A stretch of 64,000 nucleotides of DNA from Chitinophaga filiformis (GCF_021646545.1 NZ_JAKIRP010000001.1:124001-188000), one strand, 5' to 3'; positions 1-9,330 are shown, numbered from the stretch's first letter. A program made the numbers and translations. Notes: generated from the letters alone by a model not told the origin.

Positions 1-503
1 AGGGAGATGAATCTGCCCTGCGAGAACTTGTCGACCTATACCGACCACAAATGCTCATGGAAGCATACTATGTCATCCGGGATATGGATGAGGCCGAAGA
101 TATCGTTCAGGAAGTCTTCATTCGTTTCTGGAACGTAAAAGAGAAGGTGGAGCTTAAACCTTCACTCATGGCCTACCTGTTAAGAGCTACCCGCAATGAA
201 AGTCTGATAAAGCTCCGAAAAGATAAAACAAGAGGCAAAAGACAGGACCTATACAGCTACTTTCAGGAATCCAGCACGCAGATGAAACCGTTCGAAAGCG
301 CGGAGCTCGCAAAACAACTAAAGAACGCCATGGAATATATTCCACCTGCCGCCCGCAAATCTTTCGTAAAACTCTACCTCGAAGACAAAAGCCAGAAAAC
401 AATAGCTGCTGAACAGAATATCAGCCTCCAGGTAGTAAAAAATAATATCAGTAAGGCATTGAAAATACTGCGGGAAAAGCTGCACACCGTAAAAATATTC
501 TAG
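1..503 (+). CDS. ECF RNA polymerase sigma factor, FecI type (5' partial)
   Basis: The reading frame is open from base 3, ahead of the first internal ATG at 51, and the residues encoded there (GDESALRELVDLYRPQM) are sigma region 2.1 sequence, so the true start lies outside the window. Region 2 follows with DEAEDIVQEVFIRFW. Region 4, the -35-binding helix-turn-helix, spans roughly the last 60 residues (IPPAARKSF to ALKILREKL). The protein would direct RNA polymerase to a small set of promoters and be held by the FecR-like protein encoded 45-50 bp downstream. In Bacteroidota such pairs usually sit before a SusC/TonB receptor gene; none follows here, so its target is unknown. Confidence 0.93.
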   Translation, partial: GDESALRELVDLYRPQMLMEAYYVIRDMDEAEDIVQEVFIRFWNVKEKVELKPSLMAYLLRATRNESLIKLRKDKTRGKRQDLYSYFQESSTQMKPFESAELAKQLKNAMEYIPPAARKSFVKLYLEDKSQKTIAAEQNISLQVVKNNISKALKILREKLHTVKIF

Positions 504-548
504 GAACGGACGTTACCTGGTACCTACTAATTACTTTATATATTGGAA

Positions 549-1697
549 ATGAAGACGAATCTCGAAGATATTAGAATATTGGTCTTAGACGAAATATCCG
601 GAAACCTTTCTGAAGCCGGACGAGAAACACTATTCCAGGAAATATCAGTGAATGAGGATGCCAGGGCTATGCGGGAAGACATGCTAAACGTATTAACTAC
701 CCCTGAAGTACAGGATTATCTGAAACGCCAACCATACGAGGATCCCGCAGACAAGATCATCAACCGTATACACCGCCAGAAACGTAAAAAAGTTGTTGCA
801 ATAAGTACATTGACAGCTGCCGCTGCCGCCGCTGTGATCGCATTACTAACTATTCCAACTTTTTTTAGATCAGAATACTCAGGGAAAACAGATAACAATG
901 TTAACATAGCGCAAACCGCTACTAACAAACAACAGATCCAGTTAAAAATGGCAAACGGCCAGGTCATCACACTCAACACTGATACCAGCCAGGTAGTCGC
1001 CGGTAATGCCGTACTCAAAACACACAATAAAACACTCACATATACCACTACCGCCACCAGCGCCGCCGAATTTGCGACGCTTACCGTTCCCGCCGGGAAA
1101 GATTATACCATACACTTATCCGACGGTACACAGGTACAGCTGAACGCTGCGACCTCCATCCGTTTCCCGCTCGCTTTTAAAGCTGGAAACAGAGAAGTGT
1201 ATATCAACGGAGAAGCCTATCTCATGATTGCTAAAAACGCCAGCCAGCCATTTATTGTGCATCTTCCCAATTCCACCGTCCGAGTACTCGGTACTGAATT
1301 TAATGTCAATACCTACGACAGCGGTGTAGCCCGAATCGCATTAGTACAGGGCGCCGTTAAAGTGATCAGCAAAACAGATAGTCTTCAACTGACTCCAGGC
1401 CAGGAAGCGGTCTATTCCTCCAATAAGATCAATACCAGGTCTTTCGACGAAACAGATGTACTCAGCTGGAGACTGGGGAAATTCCTCTTCAGCAATGCCA
1501 GGTTAGACGAGGTATGCCGGGTGATCCCCCGCCTCTATGGTATCTCCCTGGAACTGGATAACAAAGAAGTTGCCGGCAAACGTTTCACAGGTGTCATAGA
1601 CAGACACCAGCCGGTTGAAAACGTATTAAAGGCCTTAAAAGCTACTAACGGTATAGATTATTACACAGATAAAAATGGAGTATTCCATATCAAATAA
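549..1697 (+). CDS. FecR family anti-sigma factor
   Basis: This is the inner-membrane partner of the preceding sigma factor. The cytoplasmic N-terminal part is about 80 residues, followed by a basic stop (RQKRKK) and one membrane segment rich in Ala (about residues 83-105). The periplasmic FecR domain runs from about 170 to 290 (TVPAGKDYTIHLSDGTQVQLNA, then GEAYLMIAKNASQPFIVHLPN and VRVLGTEFNV), and a C-terminal STN-like domain of about 70 residues follows. Order and length match the family. ATG 549 is preferred; a TTG two codons earlier (543) is in frame. No clear ribosome binding site is seen, which is usual in this phylum. The pair probably forms one operon. Confidence 0.92.
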   Translation: MKTNLEDIRILVLDEISGNLSEAGRETLFQEISVNEDARAMREDMLNVLTTPEVQDYLKRQPYEDPADKIINRIHRQKRKKVVAISTLTAAAAAAVIALLTIPTFFRSEYSGKTDNNVNIAQTATNKQQIQLKMANGQVITLNTDTSQVVAGNAVLKTHNKTLTYTTTATSAAEFATLTVPAGKDYTIHLSDGTQVQLNAATSIRFPLAFKAGNREVYINGEAYLMIAKNASQPFIVHLPNSTVRVLGTEFNVNTYDSGVARIALVQGAVKVISKTDSLQLTPGQEAVYSSNKINTRSFDETDVLSWRLGKFLFSNARLDEVCRVIPRLYGISLELDNKEVAGKRFTGVIDRHQPVENVLKALKATNGIDYYTDKNGVFHIK

Positions 1698-1972
1698 TCA
1701 ACCATTAATCTTGTTTATCGCCATCTCTACACCTCATCCAACGTTTATCAGGTTAACCATTTAAAGATTCCCTTTTCGTTCCCCAACAATGTGAATTCAC
1801 CTTCATCCATTGTATCCCCATTCCCCGGCATGCCCCTCCGCGCATTCAGCCCATATATACATATTCTAATATTTATTACTATCTTGTCATAAATGCCATA
1901 TCAAACATCGTAAACGGGGCAATTAAATATTTCACTATCAATTAATTAACGTTCGGGAGAAATCATTTACCT

Positions 1973-3010
1973 ATGAAAAAGCTGTTCTCTATCCTTGTGA
2001 CTTCGGTCGCACTTTATTCCTGTAGGTCTACAAATCTTGTCTATATCAGGGTCCAGCAACCGGCGCCGGTGACCATATCCCCCGATATCAAAAATGTGGG
2101 GATCGTTAACAGAAGTACCGTTGCAGACAAAAACAAAGCCCTGGACATCATTGATAAAGTACTTACCGTGGAAGGCGATAGCCTTGACAGAAAAGCCGCC
2201 CAGGCAGGCGTTATCGGACTTGCCGATGAACTGATCAAAAATAACAGGTTCACTAATGTCACCGCTTTCAATAGTATTGACCTGCGGACAAACGTGCCCG
2301 GACAATTTCCCGCGCCACTGACATGGGACGTAGTTGAAAAGATCTGCCGGGAAAAACATGTGGACGCACTGTTCTCTCTGGAACTGTTTGACACCGATTC
2401 AAAAGTGAGCTATGCCGCCGTTCCGGTATCAATGAAAACACCGCTGGGCAGCATCCCTGGTATCGAACACCACGCCAACATGCTCACTACCGTGAAAACC
2501 GGCTGGAGGATCTACGACCCGGTGGAGAAGTCAATACTGGACGAATATGCAATTGCCAAAGACATCACCTTCACAGGAAAAGGAATTAACCCCGTAGCTG
2601 CTGCCGGCGCCATCATCAACCGGAAAGAAGCTGTACTCGACGTCAGCAGGAAAACGGGGCAGGATTATGCGTTTAGATTGATCCCTTACTGGATCAGGGT
2701 GACCAGGGACTACTACGTGAAAGGAACTGACAACTTCAGCACCGCTAAACGTAAAGCGCAAACAGGCAACTGGGATGGTGCTGCCGAATTATGGAAGAAA
2801 GAAACAAACTCCTCCAGTGCCAAGATCGCAGGCAGGGCATGTTACAATATGGCGATCATCTGCGAAATAAACGGGGAGCTGGATAAGGCCATAGAATGGG
2901 CGCAGAAGGCTTATGAGAACTATAATAACCGTCTGGCACTGAAATATGTCAACATGCTTAAAAACAGAAAAGCAAACAACAGTGTGCTGCAATATCAGCA
3001 GCAAAGCTAA
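1973..3010 (+). CDS. DUF6340-like lipoprotein with C-terminal TPR-like region
   Basis: This protein of 345 residues has an SPII signal with lipobox ALYSC (Cys17), so it is predicted to be a lipoprotein. The middle resembles the Bacteroidota family DUF6340, whose function is not known. The last 80 residues (GNWDGAAELWKKE, AGRACYNMAIICEINGELDKAIEWAQKAYE) read as two TPR-like helical pairs. It stands alone, 275 bp after fecR, with its own terminator immediately downstream. A link to the sigma/anti-sigma pair is possible but unsupported. Confidence 0.75.
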   Translation: MKKLFSILVTSVALYSCRSTNLVYIRVQQPAPVTISPDIKNVGIVNRSTVADKNKALDIIDKVLTVEGDSLDRKAAQAGVIGLADELIKNNRFTNVTAFNSIDLRTNVPGQFPAPLTWDVVEKICREKHVDALFSLELFDTDSKVSYAAVPVSMKTPLGSIPGIEHHANMLTTVKTGWRIYDPVEKSILDEYAIAKDITFTGKGINPVAAAGAIINRKEAVLDVSRKTGQDYAFRLIPYWIRVTRDYYVKGTDNFSTAKRKAQTGNWDGAAELWKKETNSSSAKIAGRACYNMAIICEINGELDKAIEWAQKAYENYNNRLALKYVNMLKNRKANNSVLQYQQQS

Positions 3011-3018
3011 AGTGCAAG

Positions 3019-3058
3019 GTGTATGGGATAGCGAACCTGTCCCATACACATGTCTTTT
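3019..3058 (+). terminator. Rho-independent terminator
   Basis: A perfect 10-bp stem (GTGTATGGGA at 3019-3028 with TCCCATACAC at 3040-3049) is followed by ATGTCTTTTT. It lies 9 bp after the stop of the DUF6340-like gene and would end that transcript before the convergent DUF2461 gene. Confidence 0.8.
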
Positions 3059-3071
3059 TAATACATTCCCA

Positions 3072-3761
3072 TCACAACGCCTCCCCGTTAATATCCGTCG
3101 TCAACACATCACTCATGTAATCGAAAAACGGACGCATATGCTTAAACGTCTGATTCGCTTCTTTAAGAAACTCACCACTCAAAACCACTTCATCCGAAAA
3201 ATTCCGGATCAAAAGAAATTGCTTGTGACGCAACAGATCAATCCCCTCATGATCTGCAGCAAACCCCTTCGGAGCAGTTTTCAGCTGTTCCCCTCTCAGC
3301 TCACCAAATGTCGAAACAAACGACTTAGCCTTCAGAATTTTTCGTAACGGAGCCGGATCAAATGCAATGTCTTCCCTGATCCGCTTAAGATCTTCTGTAC
3401 TGGGCCCAAAGAACCCACCCGCAATAAAGCTATTGCCAGGCTCAATATGGAAATAATATCCTCCCCGGCGATACTTGGTCGCACGCTTAAAACTACCGCT
3501 CCAATGCGTCTTATAGGGCGTTTTATCTGCCGAGAAACGGGTATCTCTGTAAATACGGTACAGACTTTTCTTACCGGAAGGAGTTTCTATCTCGTCATGG
3601 GCACTCAGCGCCTGCAGTAATGCCTCCGCAAAGTTCTCTACAATGGCCAGCTCATTCAGGAAAGTATCCTTATGTGCGTTAAACCATTCCCTGTTATTAT
3701 TCTTTTTTAATTTATTCAAAAAGTCAAAGCCTGATGGAAGTAATAATGCCTGCTTGGCCAT
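3072..3761 (-). CDS. DUF2461 family protein
   Basis: This protein of 229 residues matches the DUF2461/TIGR02453 family over its full length. Recognisable pieces are GFDFLNKLKKNNNREWFNAHK near the N-terminus, SLYRIYRDTRFSADKTPYKTHW in the middle and YYFHIEPGNSFIAGGFF after it. The family is cytoplasmic, widespread in bacteria and without an established biochemical role. It is a single gene convergent with the DUF6340-like gene. The start is supported by the conserved N-terminus lying a few residues after the ATG. Confidence 0.85.
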   Translation of the reverse strand: MAKQALLLPSGFDFLNKLKKNNNREWFNAHKDTFLNELAIVENFAEALLQALSAHDEIETPSGKKSLYRIYRDTRFSADKTPYKTHWSGSFKRATKYRRGGYYFHIEPGNSFIAGGFFGPSTEDLKRIREDIAFDPAPLRKILKAKSFVSTFGELRGEQLKTAPKGFAADHEGIDLLRHKQFLLIRNFSDEVVLSGEFLKEANQTFKHMRPFFDYMSDVLTTDINGEAL

Positions 3762-3947
3762 AAGATCCGGTTTAAATATCTTTGCAAAGATACTAACACG
3801 AAAAACGATATTTCGCTAATCCACACACTAATTGCGACATATCACAAAAAAACGGCCCGCAGGCAATCCACTATTGCACTGTCTGCCAGTCACTTATCCA
3901 ATGGCATTCCCCTTGCCATCCCTACTAACACTCTAATACTTACCACT

Positions 3948-4448
3948 ATGATTCATCTATCAACCTTGGGCCTCATCCACACAATAATCGGCGTGTTGGC
4001 CCTCATCCCCGCATTTATATCACTGTTTAGCTTTGGCGTGATCGCCCCCCAGAAGAGATCCGGAAAAATCTATATTGTGCTGACCGCATTAGCCTGTCTG
4101 ACCTCATTCCCGATCATGAGCAGCGGACATTTATCAGCTGGACATTTCCTGGCGGTTATGATCCTGGTAATGCTACCGCTGGCATATTATGCGTCTTCAA
4201 TAAAATTATTCGGGCAGAAATGGCAGTACATCCAGGTAGTTCTAATGTCGCTTACATTATTCTTCTCCCTGGTACCTGCATTCACAGAAACGCTTATACG
4301 CGTGCCCTTAGGGCATCCATTTGCAACCGGACAGCAAGATCCCGCACTTCAACCCGTTATGGGCGTACTCGCCCTGGTTTTTGTCGTGGGTATATGCTAT
4401 CAGCTGTACAAATTGAAAGCACAAAACAGGAAACTTCAGTCAGTATAA
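3948..4448 (+). CDS. Small integral membrane protein, four predicted helices
   Basis: This protein of 166 residues is hydrophobic throughout, with four likely membrane segments at about residues 10-32, 42-60, 66-86 and 92-115, and a fifth near 137-158. The topology and motifs such as HTIIGVLALIPAF and SGHLSAGHF recall DUF2306-like membrane proteins, but I cannot assign a family with confidence. It is a single gene between two convergent or divergent neighbours, ended by the bidirectional hairpin at 4453-4483. No function is proposed. Confidence 0.6.
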   Translation: MIHLSTLGLIHTIIGVLALIPAFISLFSFGVIAPQKRSGKIYIVLTALACLTSFPIMSSGHLSAGHFLAVMILVMLPLAYYASSIKLFGQKWQYIQVVLMSLTLFFSLVPAFTETLIRVPLGHPFATGQQDPALQPVMGVLALVFVVGICYQLYKLKAQNRKLQSV

Positions 4449-4452
4449 ATAC

Positions 4453-4483
4453 AAAGGAGTAGCAGGCGGCCTGCTACTCCTTT
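4453..4483. terminator. Bidirectional terminator hairpin
   Basis: A perfect 14-bp stem AAAGGAGTAGCAGG/CCTGCTACTCCTTT with a 3-nt loop (CGG) sits between the convergent genes ending at 4448 and 4503. The A and T runs flanking the GC-rich stem let it act on either strand. Confidence 0.85.
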
Positions 4484-4502
4484 ATCAAAATACTTTCAAC
4501 TA

Positions 4503-6332
4503 CTATTGATAATTCAACACACCATACCTGAAGAATGCTGTATTAGATCCGTTCCTATATACCTGCACAAATGCATCCCGCTCACCTGGCCGTTTCACCG
4601 GTAATATGCCATAGTTAGTGGCCCCTTCCATAGAAGCGTAATTACCGACATAGTCAAATGAAGATCCGGTAGACCTGTATAGGATCATATTAAGTATACC
4701 ACTCCTGTTCCAGCATTGTACAAAGTCTGTTTTACCATCACCATCATAGTCAAGCGGCACTAATCCAACATTGCCATACCCCTGAGGTGACGTACCACTA
4801 TGCACGGTGGAATAACCACTACCGTTGGAGCCGTGCACCATAATACCAAGCGCTCCGCCATTATTCCAGCATTGGATAATATCTGTTTTACCATCACCGT
4901 TCCAATCAGCAGGAAAGAAGCCCACATTATTCGATCCGATATTGGAAGGTACATAAGCGCCTGCATCGTAATAGGAAGATCCATTGGAACGGTAAACGAT
5001 AATGCCTAGTTTACCACCGTTGTTAAAGATTTGAGCGATGTCTGTTTTACCATCACCATCCATATCTACAGGAAGAAGACGAAGATTACCAGAACCCTGG
5101 TTCATCGTGCCATCCCAGCTCCTGGTAAAGGAAGATCCATTGGAAATGAATGTAGTAAACGCCATTCTACCGCCATTATCCCAGGCCTGGATCAGATCAC
5201 ATTTACCATCTCCGTTCACATCGCCTGCTACCATACCGACATTGCCCGATCCGGCACCACCCATGCTGAGTTGATCGCTGATCACGTTAGTGCCTGCACC
5301 AGCGATATTATGCACCAATACCGCCAGATTACCATTATAATCCCAGGGATGGATGACATCTGTATACCCATCTCCATTAAAATCACCGCTTACATAGCCA
5401 ATCGTGCTCATACCAGCAGTAGTTGTAGCATTGGCGGTCTCGCCTAACAATGGATTTTCGCTGTCGTACATAACGTAAGCCTCCCAGCTATTGTTGGCAA
5501 TAAGATCATAACTGATCCAGCCATAACCGTTCAGTCCCCAGAACTGTGTCCACTGATTGAGTATTCTGAAAGCCCGGCGGGAATCATCATATCCAACAAT
5601 TACAACAGCGTGCCCACCACGTGAAGTACCGGAAAGGTCGTCATAGATTTCATTGCCAATGCCCAGGTTGTCAAAGTCCGGGAATACAGGAAAGCCCAAT
5701 AATACCGGCTCACGATTACACAGGTGTACGCGGATCTCTTCTACACTGCGGGTAGGGATCGCTGACCAGGTGGCATTCCTGAAGTAAAAAGCCTGACGGC
5801 GCTGGTCAAGGTTGGGAGTATTTTGGAAACCGTAGTCATCGAACGGATTATAGGGCATGACATCCAAAGTAGAAACACCCTGGTTTACAACAAGGTTCAA
5901 TGCATCGTTGAAGTAAGAACCGCCACCGCCTGGTGCGTTACTGTAGTGGGTCTGGCTGTACACATACTGAGGACTGAACAGGTGATTAGCAGACGTCAAT
6001 GGCCAGCCAATCTCCGCTCTTTCATAGAAGCTTTTGGCGCCATAGGCTACAGCCCAGCTGACGCAACTTCCCTGTATGCCCTGGTCTCCTGGTGGAGGGA
6101 ATAGATAAGCGATGTCTACTGCGGGACAAAGGGCGAGTGTTCTGGCGCCTTGCAAACGGTCTTCGCGGATTAACTTTCTGTATGCAACAGAATCACGGAA
6201 AAGTGCTCCCACGGTACGGGCTTTTGAAGGGGAAGCAGGTGCATCCTTGTGGGTTTCTTTGGCTGTGTCTTTTTTACAACCAAACATGACTGCTGATATG
6301 CAAAGCAGCAGCACGCAGATTTTTGTTTTCAT
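4503..6332 (-). CDS. Papain-like (C1) cysteine protease lipoprotein with VCBS/FG-GAP repeats
   Basis: The N-terminus is an SPII signal with lipobox VMFGC (Cys19), so the protein is probably membrane-anchored outside the cytoplasm. Residues about 72-295 form a C1 papain-type domain: catalytic Cys90 in GDQGIQGSCVSWAVAYG, His241 in GGHAVVIVGYDD and Asn259 in ILNQWT. Residues about 305-590 hold five to six VCBS/FG-GAP units of about 50 residues with calcium-loop motifs such as GDFNGDGYTD, DMDGDGKTD, DWNGDGKTD and DYDGDGKTD, a predicted beta-propeller-like binding region. The triad is intact, so an active secreted peptidase is likely. The substrate is unknown. It is a single gene. Confidence 0.85.
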   Translation of the reverse strand: MKTKICVLLLCISAVMFGCKKDTAKETHKDAPASPSKARTVGALFRDSVAYRKLIREDRLQGARTLALCPAVDIAYLFPPPGDQGIQGSCVSWAVAYGAKSFYERAEIGWPLTSANHLFSPQYVYSQTHYSNAPGGGGSYFNDALNLVVNQGVSTLDVMPYNPFDDYGFQNTPNLDQRRQAFYFRNATWSAIPTRSVEEIRVHLCNREPVLLGFPVFPDFDNLGIGNEIYDDLSGTSRGGHAVVIVGYDDSRRAFRILNQWTQFWGLNGYGWISYDLIANNSWEAYVMYDSENPLLGETANATTTAGMSTIGYVSGDFNGDGYTDVIHPWDYNGNLAVLVHNIAGAGTNVISDQLSMGGAGSGNVGMVAGDVNGDGKCDLIQAWDNGGRMAFTTFISNGSSFTRSWDGTMNQGSGNLRLLPVDMDGDGKTDIAQIFNNGGKLGIIVYRSNGSSYYDAGAYVPSNIGSNNVGFFPADWNGDGKTDIIQCWNNGGALGIMVHGSNGSGYSTVHSGTSPQGYGNVGLVPLDYDGDGKTDFVQCWNRSGILNMILYRSTGSSFDYVGNYASMEGATNYGILPVKRPGERDAFVQVYRNGSNTAFFRYGVLNYQ

Positions 6333-6524
6333 CTGACTTTTGGGTTTTATGGATTATTGATTATGGGAAATAATATAGGGTTCTGTTTAGGTATATTTAG
6401 AGGGTGAATAACGGGCTTTACAATGGTAATTTACTGAGATTTCAGGAAAAATGAACAAATAGTTTTCATGTGGCGCAACAGCATAAAAACCAGGTTATCG
6501 CAGGCGGCATATACCATCATGTTT

Positions 6525-7751
6525 TCATCTCAAAACACTTAATTTGTCAACGATGATCTTCTTATCAGCTTTCGACTTTGCCAGTTCCAAAGCCTGCTCA
6601 AAATGGACAATCGCCTTTCTATCATCAATACCCGTATAGAGCTCTCCTAAAAGCGAGTGATACAAATGATTATTATCCAATTTCAATTTTTCTGCTTCGG
6701 CAATGGCTATCGCCTTTCCCTGTACCTTATACGATGCAAATGTCCGGTTCAAAGCAGTAATAGGAGAGTATTCTATTTGCAGCAAATGGTTGTATAGCTG
6801 TAAGATATTTTCCCATTTTTCTGCGCTGTCAGCCTGATGGGTATGCCAGTACGCTATGGCCGCCTGGTAGTGGTATTTGGATATTTGCCCTGCTTCGAAA
6901 GCCCGGTAAAGATAGGATTTACCTCTTTCAATCAACTCCTGGTTCCAAAGACCTTCATTTTGCTTTTCATATAAGATGTAGTCCCCATCTTCATCCAGCC
7001 GGGCATCAAATCTCGAGGAATGAAAACACATCAATGATAGAAGTGCCTGGATAAAGGGCAGATTAGTTGCTTTATTAGAAGCCAGCAAATAGGTTAACTG
7101 CATAGCTTCAAGACAAAATTTTTCTTGCAGCTTAATATCTTTCTGCGTCGAAAAATAACCTTCGTTAAAGAGCAGGTACAATGTTGTTGCAACTGCTTCC
7201 AATCGGCCGGTGATCTCCGAGGGTGCAGGAAATTCAAGTTTGATATGATCCTTTCTTAATTTTTCCTTAGCCCTGAAAAGCCGCTTATTGATAGTTTCCT
7301 TATTCGTCTGGAACGCATTTGCAATTTCATCAATGCCGAATCCGCAAAGTAAGCGTAGGGACAATGCTATCTGTGCTTCTGATGGAATAGAAGGATGGCA
7401 AATGGCAAACATCATTTGCAGCTGACTATCCTCTATATTTTTGTGGGAAAGATCCAGTTCCAGCTCCACATCTGCTGATGAACTGTTTACAATTTCAGCC
7501 TGAATTTTCTGCCGGAAAAGGTTGTTCCTTTTCAAATAATCTTTCGTCCTGTTTTTTGAAACCAGATAGATCCAGGCAGTGGGATTTTCAGGTAGCCCTT
7601 TCAGGCCCCAGGTCTCACAAGCCAGCAAAAACACATCGCTTACAATATCTTCAGCTATTTGAATGTGTTCCAGTCCAAAAAGCTTGCACAGTACCGAAAC
7701 AATTTTCCGGTATTCGGTTTTAAATAACGCTGATACCACTTCCTGTTCCAT
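6525..7751 (-). CDS. ECF42-type sigma factor with C-terminal DUF6596/TPR-like extension
   Basis: The N-terminal 180 residues are an ECF sigma factor: region 2 (IAEDIVSDVFLLACETW), then region 4 (SEAQIALSLRLLCGFGIDEIANAFQTNKETINKRLFRAKEKLRKD). The remaining 220 residues are helical with TPR-like stretches (LYHSLLGELYTGIDDRKAIVHFEQALELAK), as in ECF42 factors, where this extension replaces a separate anti-sigma protein. Two YCII/DGPF proteins are encoded just upstream on the same strand, the known gene company of ECF42. No anti-sigma gene is present, as expected. Codon use is more AT-rich than in core genes nearby. Confidence 0.9.
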   Translation of the reverse strand: MEQEVVSALFKTEYRKIVSVLCKLFGLEHIQIAEDIVSDVFLLACETWGLKGLPENPTAWIYLVSKNRTKDYLKRNNLFRQKIQAEIVNSSSADVELELDLSHKNIEDSQLQMMFAICHPSIPSEAQIALSLRLLCGFGIDEIANAFQTNKETINKRLFRAKEKLRKDHIKLEFPAPSEITGRLEAVATTLYLLFNEGYFSTQKDIKLQEKFCLEAMQLTYLLASNKATNLPFIQALLSLMCFHSSRFDARLDEDGDYILYEKQNEGLWNQELIERGKSYLYRAFEAGQISKYHYQAAIAYWHTHQADSAEKWENILQLYNHLLQIEYSPITALNRTFASYKVQGKAIAIAEAEKLKLDNNHLYHSLLGELYTGIDDRKAIVHFEQALELAKSKADKKIIVDKLSVLR

Positions 7752-7812
7752 GACAATGATCTCTTCAATACTACAAATGTACTCGTAGTATCGAAGAGAT
7801 CAGCGATTTGTT

Positions 7813-8193
7813 TTACTTTTCGGCGAGGAAGGCCTTTGACTTTACATCCTGATCTATAGACATGACTGCTCTTATTTCCACATTGCCACCATATTTGAGA
7901 TTTGGACAGCCCTTCGCCATTTCCTGGGCTGCCTGCAGACTTTCTGCCTTAACAAGCAGGTAACCACCAACTACTTCCTTTAGTTCCGCATAAGGACCGT
8001 CTAAAACGGTACCATCAGGCAACAGGGTACTGCCTTCGCTATACAGCCTGTTCGTCCCCAAAAATTTCCCCTGTGAGGCAATACTACCTATCCAGTTTTG
8101 CCATTCTTTCATGACAAGCTGCATTTGCTCTGCGGATGGAGCTGCGCCGCCATCCCGTTTCTCATTTCTGAAGATCATTAAAAACTCTTTCAT
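7813..8193 (-). CDS. YCII-related (DGPF) protein
   Basis: This protein of 126 residues is a DGPF/YCII-type ferredoxin-like fold protein: MKEFLMIFRNEK at the N-terminus, LDGPYAELKEVVGGYLLVKAESLQAAQEMAKGCPNLKYGGNVEIRAV in the second half. The motif DGPY (about residues 65-68) is the family signature. It lies 62 bp ahead of the ECF42 sigma factor gene on the same strand and 50 bp after a second family member, so the three form a likely operon. Members are regularly targets of ECF42 factors; their chemistry is unknown. Confidence 0.88.
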   Translation of the reverse strand: MKEFLMIFRNEKRDGGAAPSAEQMQLVMKEWQNWIGSIASQGKFLGTNRLYSEGSTLLPDGTVLDGPYAELKEVVGGYLLVKAESLQAAQEMAKGCPNLKYGGNVEIRAVMSIDQDVKSKAFLAEK

Positions 8194-8243
8194 GGTTTAC
8201 TTTTTTTGTATATAAACTAAACTAATGGTGTCAACTTCGAAAT

Positions 8244-8588
8244 TTACATGGCAGGCATTGGGGCGATCTCACGTACTTCGATATTTCCTTCATTGGCAAT
8301 ATGAGGACATTTCTTTGCAATTTCAACAGCCTCATCAAAGCTGCCGGCCTTCACGATCAGGTAGCCGCCTACGATGCCTTCTTTGGCAGAGGTGACCGCT
8401 TCAGCAGTGGTTCCATTGGCAGAAACGGTTCGTCCGCCGCCTACCAGGGGTAATCCACCTACCAATTTTCCAGTCTGACCAAGGCCGCCCATGTAGGCTC
8501 CCCATTCCTGCATTTCTGCCTTATTTTGCGCTTCTGTTTTGCTGGTCATGGGTATTCCACCACGCAATAACAATAAATAGTCTTTCAT
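8244..8588 (-). CDS. YCII-related (DGPF-like) protein
   Basis: This protein of 114 residues is a paralogue of the next gene on the strand. MKDYLLLLRGGIPM at the start and AKEGIVGGYLIVKAGSFDEAVEIAKKCPHIANEGNIEVREIAPM at the end align with it. The DGPF signature itself is degenerate here (TSAKEGIVGG). It is the first gene of the ECF42 operon, so the operon promoter should lie upstream of 8588. The function is unknown beyond the family's link with ECF42 regulation. Confidence 0.87.
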   Translation of the reverse strand: MKDYLLLLRGGIPMTSKTEAQNKAEMQEWGAYMGGLGQTGKLVGGLPLVGGGRTVSANGTTAEAVTSAKEGIVGGYLIVKAGSFDEAVEIAKKCPHIANEGNIEVREIAPMPAM

Positions 8589-8756
8589 GTTTACTGAATT
8601 TTAAGTGTTAAAAACCTATGACGAATGAAAAAACCGATATTGGACAGAAAAGGGAAAAATATTTTTTGCGCAGCTGAATCTGCCTGTAAAACCTCGTCTG
8701 TTTATTCTATGAAAGACCACCCAACGCGACATAATCCCCACATTCTTTAAATTTGC

Positions 8757-9326
8757 ATGATGTCGCACCCTTTAAGAACACATATAGCATCTGTCAGCAA
8801 ACTGACAGATGAAGAATTTGACTATATTTTATCTCACTTTACGCCTCTCAGGCTCAAAAAGCACAGTTCATTGGTAAGGGAGGGCGATTTGGTAAAACAC
8901 GAGTATTTTGTACTGCAAGGCTGTCTGAGGTCGTATGTAACTGATAATACCGGCAAGGAATTCACCTATCAGTTTGCAGCGGAGAACTGGTGGATCTCAG
9001 AAAGAGAGGCTTTTATGAAACAGATTCCTGCATCTACCGCTATTGAATGCCTGGAAGATTGCCACCTCTTAGCATTATCTTATGAAGACCGTGCTAAGCT
9101 GGGTAGGGAGATCTGGAAATTTGAACATTATATCGCCGTAAAATCGAATATGGGCTATGTTGCCTTGCAAAAAAGACTACAACTGATGATCATGGGCAGC
9201 GCCAAAGAACGGTTTGAAAACTTCGTCCATCAATATCCACATCTGTACAACCGGATCCCTAAGACGCATATAGCCTCTTACCTTGGCGTTTCCAGAGAAA
9301 CCATAAGCCGTTTATACCGGAAATAA
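8757..9326 (+). CDS. Crp/Fnr family transcriptional regulator
   Basis: This protein of 189 residues has an N-terminal cyclic-nucleotide-binding-like beta roll (about residues 20-115: SLVREGDLVKHEYFVLQGCLRSYVTDNTGKEFTYQFA) and a short C-terminal helix-turn-helix (IPKTHIASYLGVSRETISRLYRK). The residues needed for cAMP binding are not evident, as in most Bacteroidota homologues, so the ligand is unknown. The C-terminal domain ends directly after the recognition helix, which is short but common in this group. A perfect 11-bp inverted repeat starts 4 bp after the stop and lies in front of the MBL-fold gene, a plausible operator for this protein. Confidence 0.9.
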   Translation: MMSHPLRTHIASVSKLTDEEFDYILSHFTPLRLKKHSSLVREGDLVKHEYFVLQGCLRSYVTDNTGKEFTYQFAAENWWISEREAFMKQIPASTAIECLEDCHLLALSYEDRAKLGREIWKFEHYIAVKSNMGYVALQKRLQLMIMGSAKERFENFVHQYPHLYNRIPKTHIASYLGVSRETISRLYRK

Positions 9327-9330
9327 CGAC

